A stretch of 64,000 nt of DNA from Protula sp. h YS-2021 (Eukaryota; Annelida; Polychaeta; Sabellida; Serpulidae), in NCBI GenBank assembly GCA_949752745.1, contig OX457032.1, forward strand, positions 10,543,543 through 10,607,542, written 5' to 3'. A program made the position numbers and the translations under genes. Positions within the stretch are counted from its first letter, which is position 1, and every line of letters starts with the position of its first letter. Below the pieces are notes generated by a model that was not told where the DNA came from, made no database searches, and was given only the letters and a program-made list of their open reading frames with translations. Shown here one piece after another: positions 10,917-21,950 of the stretch.

Positions 10917-13900
10917 TTAATAGGATTCTCTGTACTCAGAGAGCAACTTACTTTTACATTTTCTTTTGAAAGAATAATGACTTTTGCTATCAGTTATAGC
11001 TTTAGGAAGTTTATTCCAAATACGGGGGCCAACTTGGGAAATACAATTAGCTTTAATACTTGTTCGCGTATAATTAATTTTAAACTTATCTTTTTGACGA
11101 GTACTATAGTGTTTGTTTTCGTTTCCTAATTCAAAATACCTTTGGAGATTTTTTGGGAGACAACAATGAAAAGCATTAAACATAATAATAGCTGTTTTAA
11201 GCTCTACAATGTCTAGAAATTTAAGAATACCAAATCTTAAAAAAATATTATTTGTGTGAGCATATTTTTTAACATTTGCTATAACCCTAACTGCTTTCTT
11301 TTGCATAATAACAATAGCTTGTAATTTTGTTTTATATGTATTTGCCCATATTTCAGAACAATAATTAAGATATGGCAACACTAAAGAACTGTATAATATT
11401 AACATAGCTTCTTCATTAAGAAAATCTTTTGCCCTATATAGAACTGCAATACACTTCGCTAACTTACTGACCACCTTATTTATTTGACTCACCCAATTTA
11501 ATTTGTCATCTATGATGACACCCAAAAATTTAGTTACATGAACCATCTCTAGAAATTGCTCATTAATACTTATTTTTACTTCAGTCGATATAAACCTTTT
11601 ACTGAAAACCATATAATTAGTTTTAAGAACATTTAACGACAACCTGTTAACATTGAAACATATATCCAATTTACTCAGTTCATTAGTAATATCATCACAT
11701 AATGACTTCAAGTCATTATCGCTTTTAAAGATATTCGTGTCATCTGCAAAAAGAATTAATTTAAGTATTTCAGAAACATTACAAATATCATTAATATACA
11801 ATATAAAAAATTTGGGACCTAAAACAGAGCCTTGCGGAACACCGCATAAGATCTGAGAAAGCTTCGAGTTGTATTCCTTAAGGTGTACGTACTGCATTCT
11901 ATTTGATAAGTAGCTTTTAATCCAATCACTACATAAACCACGAATTCCATAATGTTCCAATTTTTTTAACAATAGAGAATGATCAATAGTATCAAAAGCT
12001 TTTTTCAAGTCTATAAATACACCCACCATGTATTTTTTTTCATCTAAAGTCGTGCATTTTTCTTCAATAAGTTCCATGAGTGCTAAAGAAGTTGGGACCT
12101 AAATCCGTATTGACTATTTGTTACCAATTTATTTTTATCTATAAAGTTTTGCATTCGTGAATCAAATAATTTTTCTAAGATTTTAGAGAACTGCGGTAGT
12201 AGAGACACTGGTCTGTAGTTATTGAAGCTTCTCTTATCTCCAGCTTTGAATAACGGAATAACCTTGGCGATTTTGATTTTATCTGGAAAGATACCCTTTT
12301 CAAATGAAATGTTGCAAATATGACAGAACGGCTTAACTAGATAAGGAAACATATCTTTTACAAATTTCATGTTCAAGTCGTCACAATCACATGATGTTTT
12401 ACTTTTACACTGATTAACAGTATTTAATAATTCATTTTCACTAACGGGAGATAAAAACATGGTGTTGTTATTTCTTTCATTCATATATTTCAGCACATTT
12501 TTATGTTCATATGTGGGAATATTTTTTGCAAGATTTGGTCCTACATTTACAAAAAAATTATTAAATCCGTTTGCAATATTTTCGTTCCCATTTACACTTC
12601 TGTTGGCATCATCAAAGAATTCGTCAGACATGCTGCCAGCATTTTTTGACTTTTTTATCACTGTATTTATAACGTTCCAAGTTGATTGAATATTGTTCTT
12701 ATTTTGTTCCAAAAGAGTGCTGTAATATTCTTTTTCGCATCTGCGTAGAATAGTGGTTAGTTTATTTTTATATGTTTTATATTTCTTTTCAAGTTCCGCT
12801 GGTTTACTTTTGACAAACGAAAAGTACAAGTTATTTTTTTTCTTACATGCATTTATTAATCCCGTTGTCATCCTAGGCTTATTTTTTTGTTTATTATTTA
12901 CTGAAACTCTTTTTACAGGAAAATGTTTATTGTACAGAGACTTGATACGTTCAATAAAATTTTCACAAGCTTCGTTTGCATCATTGCACTGCAAGACTAA
13001 ATCCCAATTTAATGTTTCAAGGTCACTCCTAAAAACCTACAAACTATTTTGTGATAAAATTCGAATATTTTTAAATTGATTTTTATCAGAGCGACATATT
13101 CCTTTATGTTCGCATATGCTAAAAATAGGCAGATGGTCAGATATATCATTACATAAAACACCACTGATACTGTTCATTGAGAAACCATTAGTGAAAATGT
13201 TGTCGATTAAAGTAGCATAACTAGATGATACACGTGTGGGCTTAGTGATCATGGGAAATAGACCGTAACTGTACATCATATCTAAAACTTTACTAGTACC
13301 TTTATGACTATTACACTTAAGCATGTGCAGATTAAAATCACCACATATGTACATAGATTTACTACTTTTGACAAATTTTAACAGTTTTTCTACAATATCC
13401 AATAAATTTTCAACTTCTGAACCAGGTGTTCTATAAAAACAAGACACTATGACATTTTTTCCATTTTCAACATTAATTTCAACAGTGAGGCTTTCGAATA
13501 GATTGCCTACAGCACATGAAAATTCTTCAATCTTTTTTACTTCAAGATGCTTTGAAATATATAATGACACGCCTCCACCTCGTTTATTTTTTCTTACAGT
13601 AGTAAACATTTCATAATCTACAAGTTGAAAGGCCAAAGGGTCATAGTCTACATCAAGCCAGTTTTCGGAAATAGCAATGATATGAAATCTCTGTTTTAAT
13701 TTCTGTAAGTATGACTTAATGTTTCCAAAATTAGCAATAAGTGATCTCGAATTAAAATGAATCAAGGAAAAACTCCGAACAGTATTTACTTTTACATTAA
13801 ATTGATTTTCTGTCATATATTTACATTCGAAGTTGTAATCACTAAAAAAATTTGTATCAGGATCAATATTAGCTTCCCATTCACCATAATTATATTCAAC

Positions 13901-14204
13901 TTTATCAAAACTATTTAAAGAAAATTCATCACATTTTCTGTATAAATTAAAAATATTTTCATTCATATCTAAGTCGGTCATTAAAAATGCCCAAATCATC
14001 ATCCGAAACTTCAACGAAAGGAAAAATCCTACTGCAACAAGGACCATTATAATAATTGTTTTCATTACTTTTTATAACTAGTTCGCGTTTTTTGAGATTC
14101 GCACAAGTCCTATGTATCCACATGTTACAAATATCACACTGTATTGCGTCATTTTTCACTTCATGTCGACATACGCTACATGGATATTTTATAGGTGGAG
14201 CCAT
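10917..14204 (-). pseudogene. LINE A ORF2: PHD finger, endonuclease and reverse transcriptase, broken
   Basis: One coding region of about 1,095 codons with three lesions. Part 1 (14,204-13,959) begins MAPPIKYPCSVCRHEVKNDA, a PHD/RING-like Cys-His finger. A frameshift near 13,980 leads to part 2 (to 13,037), an exonuclease-endonuclease-phosphatase domain (AISENWLD, YICGDFNLH, NDISDHLPIFS). An in-frame TAG at 13,037-13,039 precedes part 3 (12,994-12,083), which starts the reverse transcriptase (NYRPVSLLPQFSKILEKL). A one-base frameshift near 12,090 leads to part 4 (12,077-10,917) with DLKKAFDTIDH, GVPQGSVLGP and the catalytic LILFADDTNIF. Few lesions mean a young but inactive copy. Confidence 0.9.
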
Positions 14205-14345
14205 GGCGAAAAAACATTGCTTAAGATAATGTACAAAACATATGGTCTAACAAATGAGCTATACCACATGGTAATACTTTTTTACTGAAAACAATACTTG
14301 TGAAGATGCTATGAACAACAAGAGTCTTGACTTTGTCTTTCAAAG

Positions 14346-15293
14346 TTACTGTCCGTCTCTGCACACATCATGCAATTTCCCAACATCATCGACTTGTTGA
14401 ATGCCGTCGTCATTTTTCTTGATGTATACCTTGCAATTCCTGGTCCAAGTGTTTTTTATTTTATTGTCACGTCTCAGATCTCTAGCCACTTTGAAGATTT
14501 CAGCATTTCGGGTAGTTAGATGTTCACTGATGAAGATCTGGGATCCTCTCAACCTTTTGCGGGCTTGGATAAACTTGGTTCGGGCGTTCCTGTTGTTGAA
14601 TCTTACGATACAACTGCTGGGTTTGCTTGGGTTCTTGTTTGGTAGTATATGCACTTCTTGAATGTCGCTGGAATTGACTCCGATTTGTAATTTATTCTTG
14701 GCAAACGTGGTAATGTTATTAACCTTTATACTGCTATCTCTGACTGAGTAGGAGTCAGTATCCGGGACAGAGTTCTGGTTCTGCGTTACCGCCATGTTGA
14801 ATGGTTTCACAATTTGCAGCCCACTTATTATCAGGTTTTCCCTTTTCGAATACTGTTCTTGGTCATCAAGTCTTTTTTCAAAATGCTGCTTTTGGTCATG
14901 GAGTGCTTTCTGAATTGTATCGACTTTTACTTCTAAGAGTTCTATCTTCTTTGTTTTTTCATGATTTTCTTTTTCGAGGTCGGCTAAACGTACGAAAAGT
15001 CTTTGGTTTTGATCTACAAGATCTGTCAGCTGAATCTTAATAGCGTCTAACGTGTCCAATTTTTGCAATTTTTCCATAATAACACTGAAGTTCTCAGCAT
15101 CACAATTCCAAGTTTTTGTTCCTGATTCAGCCATAGTGTCCGAGTTACCACTCATAACATTTCGACTTTTAGTAAAACTGGTCTCTCCCAAAGTCTTTTG
15201 ATAGCACTCATAACACTGTCTAAAATCGGTCGGTCTTATATCGACGTTTTGTTTCTTCTTTAAACAGGTTTCACATTTTGTGCGAGAAGGCAT
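14346..15293 (-). CDS. LINE A ORF1 protein (zinc ribbon, coiled coil, RRM-like)
   Basis: An intact frame of 315 residues. The N-terminus has two CxxC pairs (CETCLKKK and CYECYQK) that could bind zinc. A heptad-rich coiled coil spans about residues 75-135 (LVDQNQRLFVRLADLEKENH). A C-terminal region with FRxxRARTKF-like and YIKKND segments resembles the nucleic-acid-binding half of LINE ORF1 proteins. Such proteins trimerise and coat the element RNA. The gap to ORF2 is about 140 bases. Confidence 0.8.
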   Translation of the reverse strand: MPSRTKCETCLKKKQNVDIRPTDFRQCYECYQKTLGETSFTKSRNVMSGNSDTMAESGTKTWNCDAENFSVIMEKLQKLDTLDAIKIQLTDLVDQNQRLFVRLADLEKENHEKTKKIELLEVKVDTIQKALHDQKQHFEKRLDDQEQYSKRENLIISGLQIVKPFNMAVTQNQNSVPDTDSYSVRDSSIKVNNITTFAKNKLQIGVNSSDIQEVHILPNKNPSKPSSCIVRFNNRNARTKFIQARKRLRGSQIFISEHLTTRNAEIFKVARDLRRDNKIKNTWTRNCKVYIKKNDDGIQQVDDVGKLHDVCRDGQ

Positions 15294-15494
15294 CCTCTGT
15301 TATCGTTCACATTTGTTCCATCGTTGAGCAAAAACTTTAAACAAAGTAAACATTTCGTAATGGTTACCAAACAACCAAATGCTAACGTGATTAGCTTCAC
15401 ATTGTTCCGATTGACTTTGTATCTACTTGCGCTTAACAAGCAATTTACACACACACAAAAAAAAGTTTTTCAAACGCATGTTTCACCGTCATAG

Positions 15495-15990
15495 CGTTTC
15501 ATCATCGTTTCGTAATAAAATGCATTTCCGTTTTATGCATTATAATTAAGCACTGCTGTTGTTGTGGATACTGTGTAAGTGATCTAAAAACATAGAGTTT
15601 CATTATGAAAAAAAATAAAGGATAAGTACTTTTTTTATCACAGTTGTGGATACTGTGTGCACGGGGTAAAGAAAAAAAAAAACAGAACAAAACAAAAACA
15701 TCATAGAATGTCATTCATTCAGGTAAGCGCTTTGTACAGTTTCTCAAACTTACTATTACTTCCGACCCCCCTCAAACTTGGTACTATCGTCCACCCACAC
15801 GTAATCGATGGCATGATAGATGGCATTTACTAAAAAATTTCAAACAAACATAACTTTAAAACTATTAGCTCGATTTTAACCTTGTTTTCAGCAAGGTACT
15901 CAGTAAGACTTTAATGTTTTCTTATTGATGTTGATGATGTCCACTCCCTTCAAACCTGTTGTTGTCGTCCGACCTCCTAAAGCCTGGTAT
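15495..15990 (+). repeat. Polinton A left terminal inverted repeat, inner part
   Basis: Its reverse complement aligns with about 26,130-26,525: ATACTGTGTAAGTGATCTAA, CATTCATTCAGGTAAG and CCCCTCAAAC...TATCGTCC units are shared. The inner portion is a short G/C-rich minisatellite, clearest on the right side (about four 35-bp units at 26,136-26,276). Confidence 0.85.
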
Positions 15991-16475
15991 TATCGTCCAA
16001 CCCCACGTAATCCATGTCGTAAGAGATGGGGATGCAAGGGAGATATTCAACAGCACATTACTTTAAAACTACTGGACTGATTTTAGCCATGTTTCAGCAA
16101 AGTATTCAGTGAGACTTTATTTTTTTAATTGATGATGGCATTTACTAAAAAATATTTTAAATGAGCATAACTTTAAAACTATAGGTCGATTTTTAAAATG
16201 TTTTCAGTAAGACTCTATTTTTTTAACTGATGATATCCACCCCTTCAAACCTATTTTTGTCTTTCACCCCCAGCCCCTGACGTCATGGATGATGTCATGT
16301 TCTAAAAATTTGAAATGAGTGTAACTGTAAAACTATTGGGTCGATTTGATCTTTTTTTTTTAACAAAGTATTCAGTAAAACTTTAAGTTTTTTATTGGTG
16401 ACGTCATTGAAAACGTTATATACTAAAACTTTGAAACGAATATAATTTTATAACTATTGGGTTGATTTTTCGCTA
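15827..16475. repeat. Subterminal direct repeats in Polinton A
   Basis: Four to five diverged copies of a segment containing AACTTTAAAACTATTGGGTC, GATTTT, TTTTCAGCAAAGTATTCAGT and AAGACTTTA, spaced 100-210 bp apart. They lie between the left terminal repeat and the first gene remnant. Confidence 0.75.
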
Positions 16476-16711
16476 TAGATATAGTTACAAACTATGTGAA
16501 CGTGATATGACAAGTGTGAAGTCTGTGAGGTAAAATAGAAACGTATTTGGCTATGTCTTGAGTGACCGTTATACTACGTTGCTCATGGTCATTACAAAAG
16601 TGCTACCTTTTAGACATGGCAATCATTTTACATTTTATAGTGAAAGAGTGAACATGTCTGAAGTCAGATCTAAAGTTACATCTGAAAAGATCACTTAATT
16701 AAGATTCTAAA

Positions 16712-16964
16712 ATGGAAAAGTCAACGATGGAAAGTGTGAAGTGTAAACCTAATGGTAAACGCAAAAACGCTCCAAAGCTTAAAAAACTGAAACTTGAATA
16801 TATATATTACAGATAAAGCTACTGAAAAGTTCCATTCTACCAAAAAGGGAATTTTAGTATCCTTGAAAGAATGCCAAATGCTGAAACAGGAGCTGAATCT
16901 AGTGGGTGAGATACTTCAACAGCATGATGCGTATAAATGTTGCGACATTCAGCAAAAACAATAA
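16712..16964 (+). pseudogene. Small lysine-rich Polinton A gene remnant
   Basis: The ATG at 16,712 opens a lysine-rich frame (MEKSTMESVKCKPNGKRKN...) that stops at 16,816. A shifted frame continues from about 16,800 (TDKATEKFHSTKKGILVSLKE) to the TAA at 16,962. Together they look like one gene of about 80 codons with a frameshift in the TATATATA run. No family was recognised. It lies just upstream of the PC4-like frames, on the same strand. Confidence 0.4.
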
Positions 16965-16976
16965 CTACTTATCATC

Positions 16977-17526
16977 ATGAACTCAAACGTGAAACTCTCT
17001 CTGGATCACTTGAGTGAACTGACGATCTCATATTGTGGAACTTACATTATCCTACCTCCTGAAGATAGAGCCTTAGTGAAGGGTTACTTTGGATCCTTAC
17101 CAATGCTAAAATTTCTTCTACTAGTGTCAGAACATCTTAATGTGAGAGTCTTTGAACGTGACGGTGAATGCTGTATACAGTTTCAACAGTATGATGAGCT
17201 TGGCGGATGCGTCGATTCCATCATCGTGAGTGCAGAACATTGGAGACAAGTTTTTGATGCTTTGCAAGAAATTGGGTCTGAACTTTGAACAAAATAGACA
17301 TGTACAATTGATACGTGGTGCAGACTTTACGCCTGATATGTGGACTATGATAAAGACTTTGGAAGGTTTAAATAAACTGACACTTTCAAACCATGTGGAT
17401 GTGAAAGTGACTGGGTTGGATCAACGGTATGTTAGTTTTCACAGCATTTACAAACGTGATGATAGCATTTATGATGCTTATATACATTTAAGCTGTTGTG
17501 AGTGGGCTAATATGACACAAGCATAA
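16977..17526 (+). pseudogene. Tandem PC4-like domain protein of Polinton A, frameshifted
   Basis: Two overlapping frames (16,977-17,288 and about 17,280-17,526) each end in the same type of module: an aromatic-rich strand pair followed by an S-x-x-x-W helix (DSIIVSAEHWRQVFDALQEI and IYDAYIHLSCCEWANMTQA). The strand before it reads CCIQFQQYDE in one and RYVSFHSIYK in the other. This resembles the PC4/SUB1 single-stranded-DNA-binding fold (YVSVR...SLxxxQW). A frameshift near 17,285 separates what looks like one two-module gene. It is transcribed toward the protease remnant (convergent). The PC4 assignment is by eye. Confidence 0.5.
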
Positions 17527-18139
17527 CGTATCACAAAATGTAGAAATGAACTACTTGTAAATATCTTGATTTGTTGAAATGTTGTTGAATCAATTGTAAA
17601 TATTTTGAGTTGTTGAATAAAATAAGACTAAAGACAAAGTATGAATTTTTTATTTTAATTTTTATTTATTTTTTTCAAACACACTTAACTATAACTTAAG
17701 CAAGTAACATTTAACAAAGAAAAACAGAATAAACATCTGAATTCAATTAGATTTAATAAGAAAAAATAAACAAGTTTAACTTTAAAAAAACTAAACTATA
17801 TTACATTTCGTGAAATAAATTAAACTAAATACAAAAGGACAATTATACAAACATAGAAATATATATGATTATAAAGATAAAAGCAATTTTTATTTCAGTA
17901 ATATGATATGTGGTTTTCGGAGGAGTTAAGAACACGCCAGTGACCCCTCTTTAAGAATGAAAAGGGGGTTTACTGGTGAATTAACACCTCGCCAGGGACC
18001 CTCCATTAGAAGGATACGACATCAGTATGACTAGAATGATATGACCAGGTACAGCAGTAACATTTACCCATATACATGTAGATAAATATATCACTAAAAA
18101 CTACAAATAAAAAAAGCTTAACTAAAAAATTAAACACGT
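17527..18139. other. Convergent gene junction in Polinton A
   Basis: AT-rich sequence with AATAAA-like signals on both strands. A GC-richer pair of imperfect direct repeats lies at 17,928-18,010 (TTAAGAACACGCCAGTGACC and TTAACACCTCGCCAGGGACC). No gene was seen. Confidence 0.5.
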
Positions 18140-18565
18140 TTAATAGAACAATGGTTTATAATGTCTATAGATAAAATCTTTCATTACAAAATCTCCATCA
18201 CTTCTTTTCAGTATATCGATAATGTTAAACATGCTATGATCGCGAGCTCTATGCAGCATGTAATATATAGAATAGAAACCAAACGCATTGGGAACGGGTT
18301 GCTGTAATGTTACTGAATTATACACTTACTCATTATTTAAAAATTCTTCTAAGCGTTCATCTATAGGTGCAAGTCCGGAGGAGTCAAAATATTCCACAAC
18401 TTTGTCAAAGTACACGGCAACCCAATGTTCACCAGGCTCGTTGATGACATAGGCCGCTTGCTGTAATGCTGGTTGTTGATCCATTGGAAACACTTCATGG
18501 AATAAGTCTTTTGTCATGACATCAATATGGCACATATCTGCTTCGTCCTCATGATTGATAATCAA
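18140..18565 (-). pseudogene. Polinton cysteine protease (adenain-like), inactivated
   Basis: One reading frame interrupted by a single TAA at 18,326-18,328. Upstream of the stop are the catalytic His in GEHWVAVYFD and the acidic VEYFDSSGL segment. Downstream are the oxyanion Gln in LQQPVPNAFGFYSIYYML and a LHRARDHSM helix. At the place where the family has its nucleophile (C-G-x-Y-C) this copy reads F-G-F-Y-S, so both cysteines are lost. The family matures capsid proteins in Polintons and adenoviruses. Position after the capsid remnant matches the usual gene order. Confidence 0.75.
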
Positions 18566-18725
18566 ACTGAATACTGCATTATTTCAATGTTCGTTTGTTG
18601 TCAATGACACTAATTGTTGCAAGGCATTGGCAAAATTCATATCTAGCCGCAGGTTTCCTTGCTTGATAAGAACATAATGATCATCACCATAATGATTAGG
18701 TATTCAGTCGAAAGAAAATAAAGCA
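18566..18725 (-). pseudogene. C-terminal remnant of the Polinton major capsid protein
   Basis: Read on the minus strand, one frame gives HYVLIKQGNLRLDMNFANAL followed by a diverged tail. An H-x-x-L-I-x-x-G-N-L-R segment near the C-terminus is characteristic of double-jelly-roll capsid proteins of metazoan Polintons, as I recall the family. An in-frame stop lies just before the protease frame. The bulk of the gene is deleted. Confidence 0.5.
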
Positions 18726-18816
18726 TGACCTCTAGACCAATCTTTCCGTTTGATGATGGAACTTTACTCACCATTCAATTAATCAAATCGTAAATGTGCG
18801 TTGATGGACTGGATGC

Positions 18817-18824
18817 GTATATAC
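18817..18824 (-). promoter_or_regulatory. TATA box ahead of the deleted capsid block, element A
   Basis: GTATATAC next to a GGCGCGCC-containing stretch. The same pairing, GC-rich CGCGC then TATATAGG, stands upstream of the penton-like gene in element B (62,946), so this is the matching promoter relic. Confidence 0.4.
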
Positions 18825-18879
18825 ATTACTTTGTGCATGGCGCGCCCCGTTCACACTGCGTGCATGGTCCACAGTGTTG

Positions 18880-18995
18880 TTGTCTATTATTTCTCCTTCA
18901 CAACAGGCAGTTGCACACTATATTTTTACAGAAATACCAGATATAGTTTTATTTTCATTTTCTTGGCAACAATATAACTCTTTAAGCCATGTTGG
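18880..18995 (-). pseudogene. Remnant of the small CC-motif Polinton protein
   Basis: The minus strand reads PTWLKELYCCQENENKT, then a stop inside VKI*CATACCEGE. It is directly alignable to the element B protein at 62,765 (TWLKELWCCQEEKP ... KIRCTSACCEGE). Confidence 0.7.
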
Positions 18996-19560
18996 AAATT
19001 TTTCGTCCTTCTGGAAGCTGTCTTTGTTGACGCTTTTTCATTTCTTTCGTAATGCCTTCACGAATCTTTTTGCTAAAAACAGTTTTTGGAATATTAGCAT
19101 CTACAATTTCCTGGATAAGCTGATTTCAATCTCGTGGTGTTTCTTGTCGTTCTTTTCTTCTTGTAGCAACTAATGCTTCTTTTAGTAAATCAATGATGTT
19201 GGAATTTTCAAATACATCTCCAGCTTTCTTCTTCTCTGTCATTTTGTACCATGTTTCTTAGGTTCTGCTAGAAGTTGTGTTACTTTCAAATGAGATATAG
19301 GTTGAAAATGATTTAGAAATGTGAACTTTTGTGACTGCTACTGCAGAAAACTTTTGTGGCTGTGATTGAATGTTCGTACATGACAGCCAAGAAGTTGTGA
19401 CATTTCTGTAACAGTCTCACGATTTCATTTCTTTTAAAAAAGTTTATTCACTTTATCTTTAATACCATCATTTGAAGGTTGACTTCATTATAATTTTCTA
19501 TATTCTGATTCAGGAATAAGAATAATTTTCATTGCATGCTTCATTTTTTCAATAACAATT
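18970..19560 (-). pseudogene. Remnant of the virion-type gene matching 62,206-62,780
   Basis: Several frames carry pieces homologous to the element B gene, for example NIIDLLKEALVATRRKERQE, then QEIVDANIPKTVFSKK and KEMKKRQQRQLPEG. Multiple stops and shifts are present. Function unknown. Confidence 0.65.
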
Positions 19561-19619
19561 GGGCTAATAGTGGAAGAACAATTTCTGCAATGGTTCTAAT
19601 AAATCCACCTTTCTAATTA

Positions 19620-19868
19620 ATCAATTTCTTTTTACGCTTGAGGGAAATATTCTTATCAGCAAGTTGTCGAATGGTTTGTTGCTCACGGTTTAATTTTTTA
19701 TACATATGTAGCTTCAATGGTAAGTGCCCATGCAATAGATTCAAACATATCTGAAACAAACTGGCTAATTCATCTTTTTGTGGCTTGCTTCAGTAAGGAT
19801 TTACGTCATTTAGCACTGCTGCGGGCTACTAAATGAAGAAATGGTTGATTTGTTTGTATTCAGTCAGA
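19620..19868 (-). pseudogene. Remnant of the small basic Polinton protein
   Basis: The minus strand encodes pieces such as LASLFQICLNLLHGHLPLKL and RQLADKNISLKRKKKLIN that align with the element B protein at 61,883. Stops and a shift are present at both ends. Confidence 0.65.
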
Positions 19869-20481
19869 CATCTTGACGTTCATTACCAAACTGTTGTAAT
19901 TCTTCTTCGCATACTATTTTATTAACATAAACGTAATGTGTATCACTTTTTAGAATTCCAGCGCTAAAACGTAACTGATCTTCTGTCTTTGGTTTTAAAT
20001 CAATAAATAAATAACCATAAGGTTTGTTTGGAGCATCTTGATATGACTCAATGAGAAACTGAGATTTCCTTTTCCGAGCCAATGTGTTGATCTGATGACT
20101 GTCTCTTGGATTTTTAAAGAGAATAATGTACTGTGTGTCTAAACTAATATCACGCATTTCCTTTCCTTGGTGAAAATGATTGGTGAAAATACTTCCAACA
20201 CTAAACAATCTGGTCATGTGTTCCTCACTATGACATTCGGTCATGAGATCATCACCAATGAGTAAGTTATTCTGTTTTAGATTGAAGCGCTTTTCAATAT
20301 CCTCTGGAATACCTTGATGAAATGTTACTCCATGCCTTGTACAAGGACTGACCCGCAGCATAGAACCATAAAATATTTGTAGGAAATGGTTGAATAGTTT
20401 TTGTCCAAAAAGCGCTTTCACAAGATATGTTTTTCCACTATCTGTTGGTCCAGAAACCAGACATGTGAATAGATGTTTCAT
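19864..20481 (-). CDS. Polinton A packaging ATPase (FtsK/HerA, A32-like), open but altered
   Basis: An uninterrupted frame of 205 residues. Walker A is GPTDSGKTYL (residues 11-20) and Walker B is NLLIGDDLM. Compared with element B (61,231-61,890) it lacks about nine residues after RLFSVGS, the strand that carries the hydrophobic IIFIVHN segment, and Walker A has Asp in place of Gly. The family pumps DNA into capsids. With its neighbours decayed and this core strand gone it is probably not functional, although no stop codon has appeared. The start overlaps the end of the integrase remnant as in element B. Confidence 0.75.
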   Translation of the reverse strand: MKHLFTCLVSGPTDSGKTYLVKALFGQKLFNHFLQIFYGSMLRVSPCTRHGVTFHQGIPEDIEKRFNLKQNNLLIGDDLMTECHSEEHMTRLFSVGSIFTNHFHQGKEMRDISLDTQYIILFKNPRDSHQINTLARKRKSQFLIESYQDAPNKPYGYLFIDLKPKTEDQLRFSAGILKSDTHYVYVNKIVCEEELQQFGNERQDV

Positions 20482-20489
20482 GGCGCTTG

Positions 20490-21368
20490 AATATCAGATT
20501 CCCTTACCCAACTATTAAATTTCCTTGGCCAAACTAACCACTTGAAAATTAATTCTTTCACACTTCGTCTTTTTCGTGTCTTCAAAACTTATTCAATTTT
20601 GTGCATGGGTTGAAAGTCTTTTGTAACAGCTCGTAATTCTTCTTCATAGAAATTACCATCAATATCTTCATCTAAGAAGTCCTTGACACGACACAAGTGT
20701 ATTCCTTGCTTCTTACAACGATGTGTGACAATAAACACTTCTTGTGTCAACTTTATATGGTAATTCCTTTGAAAATTATATTTCATGTGTGAAATGCGAA
20801 CATGCTGATCAATGTTAAACTTGAAGAGTTTTGATTTTTTCATTTCAATTTCAATTTAGCAATATACATGTGTTTCCACACTTTGGATCCAATCTTCTTA
20901 GTAATTTCTACTAGTACATAACTATGAGATCCATGAGGTCTATGATTATAATTGTAGACTAAGTCTTGTAAGATATCTGTATAGCGATACATTTACCGAT
21001 TCCTTTGAGAGTACGTATGACTCTTTCAGCAAAGTTAGCTTTCGTCTCATTCATGGTAGTATATGCATGAATACCTTCTTTCTTTAGAAATTGTTTTACC
21101 AGTCTATTCTTAAATTCTGTGCCATTATCTGACCGCAGTGTTCCAGGTCTTCTTGTTGTTTCTTGAAAAATCTTTTACAAGGCTTGAATAACACTTGCAT
21201 GAGATTTGTTTGGAATAGGTTGTACCCACAAATGTTTGGAAAAGACATCAATGACAATGAGTAGAAAGTGATTGCCTTCATTATGTTCTGCACTGTTGGT
21301 CACATCTGCCAAGTCCACATGTCATCAATACCACGGGTAATGATGTGTTTTCTTTTTAGTTCTGTATG
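20490..21368 (-). pseudogene. Polinton A integrase (rve core plus chromodomain), 5'-truncated
   Basis: The minus strand holds fragments of the whole protein except its first 60 or so residues. There is an ITRGIDD piece next to 21,340, a core with NHFLLIVIDVFSK-like reading near 21,250, then MKKSKLFKFNIDQHVRISHM (20,843-20,589), and a chromodomain piece (KELIFKWLVWPRKFNSWV) at 20,590-20,490. Several frameshifts and stops separate them. The 5' end stops exactly where the recombinase element begins at 21,369. Confidence 0.8.
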
Positions 21369-21406
21369 TCTCCTCGCTTGTCATGTCACGTGACAAGCAG
21401 ATTCCC
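21369..21406 (+). repeat. Left inverted end of the recombinase element
   Basis: Begins TCTCCTCGCTTGTCATGTCA and matches 25,440-25,477 inverted without mismatch. Confidence 0.95.
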
Positions 21407-21950
21407 AGCCTAGCATCCAGACTTCGCTTGGCATTTAGCTCCCCAGCTTCACGCCGTGTTTTTGTTTACTCTGGTGTTTTTTCTGTGATTCGAAAGATAG
21501 ATAGAGGACTCCAACAGCGGGCCACCGGTTGCAGAGACTTTGGACCTCGATCGTGAATAAGCGGTTCAAAAATAAAGTCGCGTTGGACTAGCTTAAAGGA
21601 CGAAAAGATACATATCAAATTCCCGAAAATTGCCCGTGGTTACAGGTTCCGATGTGCAATAAGGAGGTGGGAGTGCAGATGGGCCGCTATCAAAAAAGTC
21701 GTGAATTGGCGTTACTGCACGTCATGTCTGACGTGTCAAAAGCCGGGGTCATCTTAACATAGCTTGGCCAGAATTTCGTGTCGCCAGACAAGTCACTGCC
21801 AACGCCGTAAACAGTGCTCCAATTAACGGATGGGATAGTACCATCCAACCCAGCGAAGCGGCACCCCCTCTATCAACAGCTTCAGTTGATAGCGCTGATG
21901 TTATAAGGGGATCAATTGAGGGAAGACAGTTGTCAGACACAGCACAGGAA

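Larger units (their letters stand above)
10515..15487 (-). mobile_element. Full-length non-LTR retrotransposon (LINE A, CR1/Jockey-like)
   Basis: The element reads right to left. It has a short 5' UTR, ORF1 (15,293-14,346), ORF2 (14,204-10,917) and a 3' UTR ending in a (CTTAT)n-type tail at 10,517-10,535. The 7-bp duplication GTCATAG flanks it at 10,508-10,514 and 15,488-15,494. Joining the outer flanks restores continuity with the partner terminal repeat of Polinton A at 26.5 kb, so this is a later insertion into that repeat. A microsatellite 3' tail instead of poly(A) is known for CR1/L2-type elements; the exact clade was not determined. Confidence 0.9.
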
